Shown piece by piece: positions 34,561-45,981 of a DNA stretch of 64,000 nt; position 1 is the stretch's first letter, and each line of letters begins with the position of its first letter. This DNA is from JANQOH01 sp965243325 (GTDB taxonomy: Bacteria > Pseudomonadota > Alphaproteobacteria > UBA7887). The translations under genes and the position numbers were made by a program. The notes below the pieces were generated by a model. The model saw only the letters and a list, made by a program, of their open reading frames with translations, was not told where the DNA came from and ran no database searches. The stretch is from NCBI GenBank assembly GCA_965243325.1, contig CBDEUQ010000003.1, positions 1,984,001 to 2,048,000 on the forward strand, read 5' to 3'.

Positions 34561-35745
34561 TCAGCCGACTTCGAACAGGCCGGCGGCGCCCATGCCGCCG
34601 CCGATGCACATGGTCACCACCACGTTTTTCGCGCCGCGGCGCTTGCCCTCGATCAGCGCGTGCCCGGCGAGACGGGCGCCCGACATGCCGTAGGGGTGGC
34701 CGATCGAGATCGCGCCGCCGTCGACGTTCAGCGTCTCGTCGGGAATGCCGAGCTTGTCGCGGCTGTAGATCACCTGCACGGCGAACGCTTCGTTGAGCTC
34801 CCACAGGTCGACGTCGTCCATGTCGAGGCCGTTGCGCTCAAGCAGGCGCGGCACCGCATAGATCGGGCCGATCCCCATCTCGTCGGGTTCGAGCGCGGCG
34901 ACGGTGAACGACTTGAAGCGCCCGAGCGGCTCAAGGCCCCGGCGCTCGGCCTCCTTCGCCTCCATGACGACGCACGCCGAGGCGCCGTCGGACAGTTGGC
35001 TGGCGTTCCCGGCGGTGATGAAGGCGTCCTCGCCCATCACCGGGTCGAGGCCGGCGAGGCCCTCCATCGTCGTGCTCGGGCGGTTGCCCTCGTCCTTTTC
35101 GAGCGTCACGGCCTGCTCGGAGACGTCGCCGGTCTGCCTGTCCTTGACGAGCTTGATCGTCGGCAGCGGCACGATCTCGTCGTCGAGACGCCCCGCCTGC
35201 TGCGCCGCCGCCGTGCGCATCTGGCTTTGCAGCGCGAACTCGTCCTGCCGTTCGCGGCTCACGCCGTAACGCTTGGAGACCACCTCGGCGGTCTGGATCA
35301 TCGAGTAGTAGAGCTCCGGCTTGTGCTCGTCGATCCACTCGTTGTGGCTGCGGTAGCCGTTCTGGTGCTCGTTCTGCACGAGGCTGATCGACTCGAGGCC
35401 GCCGGCGACCATCACCGGCACGTTGTCGACGATCACCCGCTGCGCCGCCATGGCGATGGCCTGCAGGCCCGAGGAGCAGAAGCGGTTGACCGTCGCGCCG
35501 CTGGTGCTGATCGGCAACCCCGCGCGCAACGCGCACTGGCGGGCGATGTTGCCGCCCGTCGCCCCCTCGGGCATGGCGCAGCCCATCAACACGTCCTCCA
35601 CCTCGCCCGGATCGACCTTGGCCCGGGCCACCGCGTGTTCGATCGCATGGCCGCCGAGGTCGGCGCCGTGGGTGTTGTTGAACGCGCCGCGATAGGCCTT
35701 TCCGATCGGCGTGCGCGCGGTGGAAACGATTACGGCCTCTCGCAT
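34561..35745 (-). CDS. Acetyl-CoA acyltransferase (thiolase)
   Basis: 394 residues. Degradative thiolase family: MREAVIVSTARTPIGKAYRG start, active Cys in NRFCSSGLQAIA (about residue 88), NASQLSDGAS, NEAFAVQ, GGAISIGHPYG with the catalytic His, and CIGGGMGAAG with the second Cys. Cleaves 3-ketoacyl-CoA in beta-oxidation. ATG at 35745 with GGAG upstream. Follows the FadJ-type gene by 34 bp, forming a beta-oxidation pair. Confidence 0.95.
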   Translation of the reverse strand: MREAVIVSTARTPIGKAYRGAFNNTHGADLGGHAIEHAVARAKVDPGEVEDVLMGCAMPEGATGGNIARQCALRAGLPISTSGATVNRFCSSGLQAIAMAAQRVIVDNVPVMVAGGLESISLVQNEHQNGYRSHNEWIDEHKPELYYSMIQTAEVVSKRYGVSRERQDEFALQSQMRTAAAQQAGRLDDEIVPLPTIKLVKDRQTGDVSEQAVTLEKDEGNRPSTTMEGLAGLDPVMGEDAFITAGNASQLSDGASACVVMEAKEAERRGLEPLGRFKSFTVAALEPDEMGIGPIYAVPRLLERNGLDMDDVDLWELNEAFAVQVIYSRDKLGIPDETLNVDGGAISIGHPYGMSGARLAGHALIEGKRRGAKNVVVTMCIGGGMGAAGLFEVG

Positions 35746-35779
35746 GGCTCTCCTCCGCGTGTTGGTGAGAAACGGCCGC

Positions 35780-37888
<2,109 letters not shown>

Positions 37889-38297
37889 GGCGTTGTTCCT
37901 CCCTCGCGGCAAGCGGGCGCCAACAAAGGCCGGCGCGGCTGCGGCGTCAATCGAAAACCGCACTGCGCCGGCAACCCGTCAGATTCGCCCGCACGCGTCC
38001 CTATCCGACTTTTTCCGTCCCTTTCCGTCCCGAGGCGGGGACGGCGCGGTCCGCGGTCCGACCAGGCGGCGACGGCCAGCCTGCCGGACCGCTCCGGCGG
38101 TTCACAGCGGACCATGGTCCGCCGCCGGTCGGTGCGCGGCAGGGCGGGCTTCTCTGCGTGCCTCGTTTCCCCGGAGTAACGGACAGCGGCGCGGCTTGTC
38201 GTCCCCGGGGGCTTGGGGAACCTCGCCGGCGTTGACGTTGCGTTGTCCGCGCGCGAATCGCGGCGCCCGACGATGCCGGCATCGATTACAGGCCGGC
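37889..38297. other. 409-bp non-coding gap at the left edge of the accessory island
   Basis: No convincing gene on either strand. Contains the 16-bp perfect palindrome GCGGACCATGGTCCGC at 38107-38122, next to two GCGGTCCG-like half sites (about 38046-38062) and GGACCGCTCC (38090-38099), which could form an operator cluster or a recombination site. The promoter for the FadJ-type gene should lie at its left end. Confidence 0.5.
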
Positions 38298-38816
38298 CTA
38301 TGCCTTCGACCCTCGCAGGGCGGAGTGGCCGAGAGGGAGGAACAAGCGCATCGGATCGTCCGTGAGCGGGGCGAAGCCGAAGCCCTCGTAGAAGAGTTTC
38401 GCGTCGTCGTTCGCGGCGTCCACGATCAGGGCGTGCATGGCCACGGTCTCGTCCGCGGCGACGACGCGCTTGACCGCATCGGCGAGAAGCATGCGGCCGA
38501 CACCGCGCCCGTGCGCCGAGCGGTCGACCGCCAGCCGGCCGATCAGGGCGCAGGGAACCGGATGGCGCGGCAGCTTCCGGGACAGTGCCTCGGGCAGCGA
38601 GGCCAGATCGACTGCCAGCGCGCTCAGCGTGTAGAAGCCGAGCACGGCATCGACGTTGCCGGCAGTGCAGACGAACACCCGGGCGATCCGGCGCCGGACA
38701 TCCTGTCCGGCCTGGCGCGCCAGGTGGCGGTCGAGTTCCGGAAGGCCGCAGGAAAACGCCCTTCGGTCATGCCGCTGGCCGAGAGGCTCGACGACCAGCG
38801 TATCGGGGGCGGTCAA
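38298..38816 (-). CDS. GNAT-family toxin (TacT-like)
   Basis: 172 residues. LPELDRHLARQAGQDVRRRIARVFV and VLGFYTLSA are typical of TacT/AtaT toxins that acetylate aminoacyl-tRNA; the acetyl-CoA loop is RSAHGRGVGRMLL (about 98-110) and the C-terminus has YEGFGFAPL. TTG at 38816 overlaps the antitoxin TGA as TTGA, which would keep toxin translation low and coupled. Found with a DUF1778 antitoxin at the edge of an island, as these modules often are. Confidence 0.85.
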   Translation of the reverse strand: MTAPDTLVVEPLGQRHDRRAFSCGLPELDRHLARQAGQDVRRRIARVFVCTAGNVDAVLGFYTLSALAVDLASLPEALSRKLPRHPVPCALIGRLAVDRSAHGRGVGRMLLADAVKRVVAADETVAMHALIVDAANDDAKLFYEGFGFAPLTDDPMRLFLPLGHSALRGSKA

Positions 38817-39100
38817 CGCGATTCGACGCGCCGGGCGTGCTCCTCCAGGGCGGCGCGGAGCCGATCGTTCGGCGGCGGCGGCTCGGCCAGCGCATCGAAG
38901 AAGCGCATCGCGGCCTCGCGGGTGAGCGCCACGGCCTCGCGCCGGCCGATGGTTGCCTCCGCGCTCTCCAACGCGCTGGACACGATGAAGGCGCTGACGG
39001 TCTTGCCTTCGACGGATGCCGCCCGCTCGATACGCCGCTTCGCCGTTTCGCTGAGCCGCAGGTTGATTCGCGCACTGCGAGCCGTGTTCGCGGGGGCCAT
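38813..39100 (-). CDS. DUF1778 ribbon-helix-helix antitoxin (TacA-like)
   Basis: 95 residues. SARINLRLSETAKRRIERAA is the DNA-binding ribbon-helix-helix start and SAFIVSSALESAEATI the dimerisation helix; the C-terminal FFDALAEPPPPNDRLRAAL is the toxin-neutralising tail. ATG at 39100 with GGGAGGA upstream. First gene of the pair; expected to repress its own promoter in the 200 bp upstream. Confidence 0.88.
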   Translation of the reverse strand: MAPANTARSARINLRLSETAKRRIERAASVEGKTVSAFIVSSALESAEATIGRREAVALTREAAMRFFDALAEPPPPNDRLRAALEEHARRVESR

Positions 39101-39317
39101 GGCGCCGTCCTCCCTTACCGACGCCGATGTACGTCGTTCCGGTGCCCGTCGCAAGGTCGAACCGCTTCGACGCACATCCAACGGCAGTAGTTCCCGATGC
39201 GCTCGGCCAAACCCGTTGCTTTGCGGGTCAGTTACCGCCGAAGGGGCGCGTGGCGCGGATTCAACCGAGTTTTCGACCGCTCTGTCGAATCGAAGGTCGG
39301 GCAACCCTGGTCATGCG

Positions 39318-39720
39318 CTATGGCTCCTGCACTCCTCCGTTATGCCCGGACTTGATCCGTGCTCCGGCTTTGCTGGCTCGGGGACGGGCTCCACCGCAGG
39401 TTATCGCGAACGTGCGGAGCCTCAGCATCACCGGCAGCGTGTGGACCGCCCGCGCCGAGTCGCGTCGCTCGCGGACACACCCCGCAAGCGCCTCGGTCAA
39501 CGCGAGCCGGTGCGCCACCGCGCCGACGCGCAGCAGCACCAGCCCGGCACCCGACGACATCGACCCGCCCTCAATACTGGCACTCATTTTCTTGGGTTGA
39601 ATTCTTGCGGTGAATGGCTCGCAGATCGAACGGCAGAGGGGTATCTTCGGGCATGGCGGGCGTGCCGCTTTCGTCGCCGGGGCAGAAGGTCGCTGGACAA
39701 CGAATTTCTGCCCTATGACA
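39318..39720 (-). pseudogene. IS1380-family transposase remnant, copy 1
   Basis: Minus strand from about 39640: LPFDL-like start, then MSSGAGLVLLRVGAV, RLALTEALAGCVRERRDSAR, VHTLPVMLRLRTFAI, matching the first 100 or so residues of IS1380 transposases (GLLLLRE..RLGL..RLA.C..D.RD.ARV.H). It then breaks off; catalytic regions are absent and a dispersed repeat (around 39341-39360) lies at the break. The 39640-39720 segment, including CAGAAGGTCGCTGGACAACG, also occurs at copy 2. Confidence 0.75.
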
Positions 39721-39778
39721 ATGACTTACGACACGTTCGCCGTCACCTCAGCCCACCGTGAGGAATAGGGCAGGCTAG

Positions 39779-39883
39779 CTTGCCGACATCCTCGAACGCA
39801 TCTCAGATTGCAAGATCAACCGCGTCAACGACCTGATGCCCTGGAACTGCACGTCGCGCGAAGATCGGGAAGCCGACACCTGA
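39779..39883 (+). pseudogene. IS66-family TnpC C-terminal scrap
   Basis: Thirty-four codons, LADILERISDCKINRVNDLMPWNC and a short tail before TGA at 39881, match the end of IS66 TnpC transposases (ADVL.RI....RIDELLPW). A stop precedes it, so it is a stranded end. Its 3' flank meets the IS110 element about 30 bp later. Confidence 0.6.
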
Positions 39884-39924
39884 ACTCGCCGGGGCCGTCA
39901 GACCGGACGTGTGTGGACGCCCCT

Positions 39925-40178
39925 GGTGACGCAAGCATTTTCTTCGGTCGGTTCGGTGCGCGCGGTCAGGTGCTGTCGTGTGTCCGGCCTCTCTATGCGG
40001 CACGTCACACGCCGCGGGCCCTCATGGAGATGCGCGGATCGGGTCCATATCGCTTACGCGAGCTCGAAAGCTCTGCGTCCGGAGACTGGTTTTCCCGATC
40101 CCGTCTCGATCGACCGTTTGCCCTTGCCTTTCCTCAGACCTGCCCGCGTCCCCGACAGCGACCCGCCCGACCGCCCTC
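39925..40178 (-). ncRNA. Candidate bridge/seek RNA region of the IS110 element
   Basis: About 254 bp between the transposase stop and the left inverted repeat with no open frame of its own. In IS1111-type elements the guide RNA that pairs with target and donor DNA is encoded at this place, downstream of the transposase and on the same strand. Placement only; I did not fold it or identify the guide loops. Confidence 0.35.
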
Positions 40179-41201
40179 TCAGGCGGCGGCGGGAGCCCGG
40201 TAGCTCTCCTTCTTCGTCATCAGCGCCCAGACGATGCGCGCCATCCGGTTGGCCAGCGCCACGGCGACGAGCATGCGCGGTTTGCGCGCCAGCATCCTGG
40301 CAAGCCATGGGTCGTTCGTCCTGCCGCGCCGAGCCGCCCAGCGAACGACCGCCATGGCGCCCGTGATCAGCAGCCGCCTCAAGTCACGCTGGCCCATCTT
40401 CGATATCTTGCCCAGGCGCGGCTTGCCGCCAGTCGTGTGCTGGCGCGGCACCAGGCCGAGCCAGGCGGCGAAGTCCCGGCCGCGCCGGAAGGTCTCCATC
40501 GGCGGCGCGAAGGACTGGACCGCCATCGCGGTGATCGGCCCGATCCCCGGCACGGTCATCAGACGGCGCGCCTCCTCGTCCTGCCGGGCCACCGCCCGGA
40601 TTTCCTCTTCAAGGCCATCGATCTTCTCGCCAAGCCCGGCAATCTGGTTCAGCAGAAGGCCGGCCAGATCGTGGACCGCGTCCGGCAGATCCAAGTCCGG
40701 GTCTTCAAGCGCCGACGCCAAGCGCCCGACATGGGCCGGACCCTGGGGAGCAACGATGCCGAACTCCGCCAGATGACCGCGCAAGGCGTTGATGGTCTGG
40801 GTGCGCTGGCGTACCAGGAGATCACGCGTGCGGAACAGCATGCCCCGGGCCTGCTGCTCGACGGTCTTCACAGCCACAAAACTCATCGTCGGGCGCGATG
40901 CTGCCTCGCAGATCGCCTCCGCATCCGCCGCATCGTTCTTCTGTCGCTTGACGTAAGCCTTCACGTAGGCCGGCGGAACCAACTGCACCGCATGGCCCAG
41001 GCGGCTGATCTCGCGGCCCCAATGGTGCGCACCGCCGCAGGCTTCCATCGCGACTGTGCAGGGCTGCTGCGAGACCAGAAACCCCAGCACCTTCGCCCGG
41101 CTCAGCTTCTTCCGGAACGCGACCGATCCATCGGGCCGCGCGCCGTGAAGCTGAAAGCTGTTCTTCGCGAGATCGATCCCGATCATGCTAACCTGTTCCA
41201 T
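40179..41201 (-). CDS. IS110-family DEDD transposase
   Basis: 340 residues, apparently intact. RuvC-like N-terminus: IGIDLAKNSFQLHG with the first Asp, VAMEACGGAHHWGRE with the Glu, KNDAADAEAICEA with the following Asp residues; C-terminal Transposase_20 region MTVPGIGPITAMAV and FAAWLGLVPRQHTTGGK, with the TGG(K) serine-recombinase-like segment. ATG at 41201 with GAAAGGGG upstream; the frame upstream is not homologous. Confidence 0.93.
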   Translation of the reverse strand: MEQVSMIGIDLAKNSFQLHGARPDGSVAFRKKLSRAKVLGFLVSQQPCTVAMEACGGAHHWGREISRLGHAVQLVPPAYVKAYVKRQKNDAADAEAICEAASRPTMSFVAVKTVEQQARGMLFRTRDLLVRQRTQTINALRGHLAEFGIVAPQGPAHVGRLASALEDPDLDLPDAVHDLAGLLLNQIAGLGEKIDGLEEEIRAVARQDEEARRLMTVPGIGPITAMAVQSFAPPMETFRRGRDFAAWLGLVPRQHTTGGKPRLGKISKMGQRDLRRLLITGAMAVVRWAARRGRTNDPWLARMLARKPRMLVAVALANRMARIVWALMTKKESYRAPAAA

Positions 41202-41304
41202 GGACGCCCCTTTCCTCTCTTGGCGTTTACGACACCGCCAACTTGGCACATTGCGATGCCGTCGGGAGGGGCGTCCACTCCATCGCTTACTTGGTACCGA
41301 TGTT

Positions 41305-44300
41305 ATGGATACAGTAAATTTCGACCATGAGACTCGTAGAATAAGTGACCGATTCGTCACTAAGTTCGACGCGATACCGGGATTTTGGAACTATCTTATC
41401 GGCCTTGATCGCAGTGATCTCATAGCAGAGTTGGTCCAGAATGATCTGGACCAAGGAGCGACCAAAACCGTCGTCTCATTCGGGAAGACGTGTCTGATCT
41501 GCGAAGGGAACGGGGAGCCGGTCGATCCAGAAGGCTGGCAACGTCTCCAGGTGATATCGGGCGCAGGGGATGAGGTGCCTGCCAAGCGCAGCAGGTTTGG
41601 CGTCAAGAACCACGGCCTCAAGGCTGCTTTCACGATTGGTGATGAAATCCGTCTGATGTCGGCCGGCCGGACTATTGTTCAAACGCTCTACGCCAAGGGA
41701 CGCCATATGCGCCCTCATCCCGGCGCGTCAGCGCACCCAATTGAAGATCGTCAAGCGCCCACTGAGGGTTGCCGCATAATCGTACAGTATCGCGACGTAG
41801 ACCTCGAGCCTACTCAAGGGGAGGCCGTCAAGTTGGATGCAGTCAGCGAGGGTGAAATCGAAACACTGTTTAGGTCAGCCTGTGCAGGCATGCCTGAACA
41901 GTTCGCGGGTGTAGTCTCGCCGGAGAACACGCCTCGGTACGAAATCGTGTTGCGGCATTGGAAGCTTGGCGAAGCGCGGTTTCAGTTCTCATGTACTCGG
42001 CCGCGCAAAGCGACCAAGCGTATTGATGTCTTCCAACGGCGTTGCGCCATTAACGGGACGTACTCCGCCCTTCCAAAACCTTTGCGAGAACGAGCAGTTC
42101 GCCGCCTCGTTCCGTTGAAAGGCGTTCTGAAGGATCGGGTTGCCGATTTTTTTCGCCGCGGGAGGCACTTCTTCATCGAGGCATCGTGGCCGATTGACGT
42201 GAAGGGAAAGCCCGGAGTTGGGACCGGGAGGTATCGCTACCCAATCGGCTACCCAGCGAATTCGCGTGAGGCGCGAACGGGACATAGCACTCATTTTAAT
42301 GCGCCGTTTGCTTCGAATAACGAACGCCACGCTCCCGCATGGAACGAGGCCACGAACACCGAGTTGCGTCGAGCGTGTGAATCTCTGCTAGTCGACGTGC
42401 TTGCCCTTCACGCAATTCCACGGTGGAAAGCGAACGGGTTGAATCCTGTCGTGCCGAACACCGATACTGACAACGGAAGGGAGATCGTCCGCACGCTGCT
42501 GGAGGCACTTGTCACGAGGGGAGCATTGCCTGTCCTGAGTTGGCGGCAAGCGGCCGAAGTCGCCACAAAGGTCAAAAGGATGAGCATCAGGGCGATTGCG
42601 AGCCGCCGCCCTGCTAGAGAATTTCCAAGGAGCGAGAGGCGGTACCGGTTTGTGGTGCCGGCGTTGACTTGGGCGGAGAACACCATTGAGCCATTACTGT
42701 CGCTGTTGTGTCCAACTTGGGAGAGGCAGCTCGACCCGCGCGTCAATGCAAAAATCGTTAGCTTACTGACAGACGGGAAAACCCGTGGCTTCTGCGAGGA
42801 GTTTGTCACCTTCGACGAACAGGACGTGATCGATCGGGTGACGTCACAAGGGAATGACCACTTCGGTGCGATCGCAGACCCTGAACGTGAATTTTCCCAT
42901 TTATTCTTCGTTCGCGTGTATCTGGACCTGATTGAGTTGACGCTCGAACAAGGTGACCTCGAAGCCGGGAAAGAAGACCTCCTTCGTTCAAATTTACTTC
43001 TTCCCGATATAGCTGGTCAGGTAACGTCTATGTCGGAACTCTATTCCAACGCGTCGCTTCCATCCGATATACCTGGCCTTCACTTGCCGTCCATCCTCGA
43101 TGCTGGCCTGATCACGCATGCTCTTTTTAAGCGCAGAAAGTGGAGAATTCGGAAATTTACGATCGCCGAGTTCTTGGAGAGCGATACTCTTCGGACCGCT
43201 GACGAGCAAACTCGGAGGAAGTTCTGGAAGTGGCTTTCGCGGAATGGTCGGCATATTCGGCCGCGTGACCGACCAAAGCTCGCCGAACTCGCCGTTTGGC
43301 CGGACGAGAACGACGACCTTTGCAGGATATCCGATCTCTGCGAGCCGCGCACGGGGCGCGTTGGTACTGTGCTTGCCGGGTTCATTAGGCGACCGCACAG
43401 GGAGGTTCGCAGTTCAAGGCTCGTTTCCGTCGGGGGCAGGGCGCGTGTCTCGGTCCGACGCACGCCAACCAAGAGCGAGATCGGGGATTGGCTTGACACA
43501 AAGTTCAGGGGATTTGAGATCGGGAGCCAACCGGATGCTGCAACGGCCGCGGAGTTGCGTCGATTCGAGGGAGACCTATGTAGTCTGCTTGAGGACAGGT
43601 CCATTGCTCCTCTGCTCACGGCGGCTGTGTCAGCGCTACCAGCGCTTGCTCGGGACGGAGCGATGCGACTGCGCACGAAGTTGGTGTTCCCGAGCCGCGG
43701 CAACGGACGGCTCGCTCTGCCCGACCGCTTCCTGCTCTTGGATCGACGACGTGGCGCCATGCTGGCCAAGCTCTCTCCGGCGTTGAACACACCTACTGCG
43801 GCGATGCTTTTGGACGCATTCGACGAAGATCCCGGCAACTCCTCCGTTCTGCAACTGCGACTGGCGGAAATCTTAAGAGTCACCGAAACGGATGATGACG
43901 AGCGACGTGAACTCCGAGCGAAGCCCATCATTCCTGTGGCCGGCCAGTGGCGAGCGCCCTGTGAGCTAGCCTTCACCGGCAACAGAGGCGACCACTGGGG
44001 TGATTGGAAGACCGGCATCTCGACTGAGGGGCTGTCGCAGGACGACCAGAGGCGGTATCGAGCTGCAGGCGTAACGTCCGCCTTGCCTAATCCGACAACG
44101 AGCCGCGCCTTTTTTGGGTGGCTCGCAACGCGGGATGAACGCGTACTTCGGCGGCATATCCCTTGCATACTGCGTCATTTCCTTCTTCCAAATGGCCCTG
44201 TTCGATGGGCTCGTGACTTCGCGGACACGCCTTGTATTCCAGTGGAAGGCCAGTACGGATTGCGACTCGTATCGTTGCAAAGTGTGCGGCGCAAACCAAT

Positions 44301-44841
44301 TTTCCTGCGCGACGCGGGGGATATCGGAGATGTTATTATCCAGAATGACGGCGCGGTTTTGTTGGCCATCCACCAGGCGAAGGAGGTAGCAACGCCGATC
44401 ACGGAAATGTTGCGCGAGTTGGATGTCAAGTCGCTCCGCGAAGCCCTCGGGGAACCGGAAAGCGTCGCTGGCTCGGGAGATGTCGTTCCAGTCAGAGAGG
44501 ATATTCGTACTCGCTTCGATGGACTCAGTTCTTCCCCGTTCCGGCGGACGTTCCGAAAACGACTCACTGAGTTGGGTGTCGAACTTGGGTTGCTACGCAG
44601 TCACTGGCAACGTCGGCTGGATCTTGTCCGAGGTATTCACGTCGGTGAAGATGTAGAGGTGCGATTTCGATTCCGTGGCAAACCCTACCTACAAAAAGCC
44701 GATGCAGGATTCGATTCCGGTACCGGCATATTCTGGATGAAACAGGGCCTTGACGCTCGCAGACTGTACGAGACTATTGCCAAACAATTGATTTTCGAAC
44801 CGGCGGCGAGGCCCATCGACCTCCTTGCGCTAGTGGATTGA
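41305..44841 (+). pseudogene. ATPase part of the fusion (1178-residue open frame)
   Basis: N-box LIAELVQNDLDQGATKTVV (about 39-57) has the Glu, Asn and Asp of GHKL ATPases; the G1 place reads LICEGNGEPVD without the usual Asp; G2 reads RFGVKNHGLKAAF (about 97-109). The long body has recurring beta segments of the sacsin/NO VEIN style: LAVWPDENDDLCRISDL, KLVFPSRGNGRLALP, KPIIPVAGQWRAPCEL and CIPVEGQYG. The last three residues and the stop come from the IS630 end. ATG 41305 lies 27 bp from the IS110 repeat with no ribosome-binding site, so IS110 may have cut the promoter or a few codons. Could still be expressed as an ATPase lacking its nuclease. Confidence 0.8.
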
Positions 44842-45912
44842 TTCCAACGTTTGGAACCCTCGGTTTCTGGCGGCGATGATGTCGTCGGGGTCCGCGATCC
44901 AGACGAAGGGCTTTGCCTCTGTCCGGTTGTGCTCGTCGATGAAGCGCTGGATGGCGTCGCGGAGTTCGTCGACGGAGCGGAACACGCCGTGCTTGAGCCG
45001 CCGGCGCGTCAGCTTGGCGAAGAAGCCTTCGACGGCGTTGAGCCACGAGCACGAGGTCGGGGTGAAGTGGAAGGTCCAGCGCGGATGCTTCTCGAGCCAT
45101 GCCCGGACCGCCTTGTGCTTGTGGGCGGAGTAGTTGTCGAGGATGGCATGGATCGGCGTCCCGGCGGCGACCGTGCGTTCGATGCGTTCGAGGAAGCGCA
45201 CGAACTCCTCGTGCCGGTGACGGGCGCTGTGCTGCGAGATCACCGTCCCCTCGAGCACATCAAGGGCGGCGAACAGCGTCGTCGTGCCGTGTCGCTTGTA
45301 GTCGTGGGTCATGGTGGCACCGCGCCCTTTCTTCAACGGCAGCCCGGGCTGCGTGCGGTCGAGTGCCTGGATCTGCGACTTTTCGTCGATCGACAGCACC
45401 GCCGCATGCGCCGGCGGCTCCACGTACAGGCCGACGATGTCGCGCACCTTGTCGACGAAGGCCGGATCGGTCGACAGCTTGAACTGACGCCAGCGGTGCG
45501 GCGCGAGACCGTGCGCCTGCCAGATCGTGCGCACCGTCGAGGCGGCCACGCCCGCGGCCTTCGCCATCGCCCGCAGTGTCCAGTGCGTCGCCTCGCCCGC
45601 CGGCGGCGTCTGCGTCAGGCGTACGATCGTCGCAACCCGTGCAGGCGACAAAGGCTTCCGGCCGGGAGGCCGTGTCTTGTCCCGCAGAAGCCCGTCGACG
45701 CCCTCTTCCATGAAGCGTTCCTGCCAGCGCCAGACGCACGTCTTCGACTTCCCCGTCGCCGCCATGATCGCCATCGTCCCCAGACCGTCGGCGCTGGCCA
45801 GGACGATCCGCGCCCGCCACACGTGCTTCTGCGCGCTGTTGCGATCCTCAACGATCGCACGCAAGCGGTCGCGATCCTCCACCGAAACCGTGAACGAAAC
45901 TCCCCGACGCAT
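44830..45912 (-). CDS. IS630-family DDE transposase
   Basis: 360 residues, intact single frame. N-terminal helix-turn-helix pair (SKTCVWRWQERFMEEG and MAKAAGVAASTVRTIW), DDE core LSIDEKSQIQALDR (about 180), HAILDNYSAHK (about 252) and CSWLNAVEGFFAKL (about 290-303). The stop TAG is formed by the target TA plus the flanking base, so termination depends on the insertion site. ATG at 45912 (MRRGVSFTV). Confidence 0.95.
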   Translation of the reverse strand: MRRGVSFTVSVEDRDRLRAIVEDRNSAQKHVWRARIVLASADGLGTMAIMAATGKSKTCVWRWQERFMEEGVDGLLRDKTRPPGRKPLSPARVATIVRLTQTPPAGEATHWTLRAMAKAAGVAASTVRTIWQAHGLAPHRWRQFKLSTDPAFVDKVRDIVGLYVEPPAHAAVLSIDEKSQIQALDRTQPGLPLKKGRGATMTHDYKRHGTTTLFAALDVLEGTVISQHSARHRHEEFVRFLERIERTVAAGTPIHAILDNYSAHKHKAVRAWLEKHPRWTFHFTPTSCSWLNAVEGFFAKLTRRRLKHGVFRSVDELRDAIQRFIDEHNRTEAKPFVWIADPDDIIAARNRGFQTLESIH

Positions 45913-45979
45913 CGCAACCGTCCCATGACAGATCGAACAAGGGAAACAATAAAGGACTCTTCCGTCAAATACAATCCAC
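44833..45979 (-). mobile_element. IS630-family insertion sequence
   Basis: 1147 bp flanked by TA at 44831-44832 and 45980-45981, the family's target duplication. Ends share GTGGATTG (44833-44840) and its complement CAATCCAC (45972-45979), then weaker similarity. Excision with one TA restores an uninterrupted reading frame across the site. Confidence 0.9.
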
Positions 45980-45981
45980 TA

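Larger units (their letters stand above)
39913..41278 (-). mobile_element. IS110-family (IS1111-like) insertion sequence
   Basis: Bounded by a 12-bp inverted repeat, GTGGACGCCCCT at 39913-39924 and AGGGGCGTCCAC at 41267-41278. A third partial copy (TGGACGCCCCT) lies at the transposase start. Inverted repeats close to the ends plus a long non-coding stretch after the transposase fit the IS1111 subgroup. The exact ends may extend a few bases further. No target duplication is expected. Confidence 0.75.
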
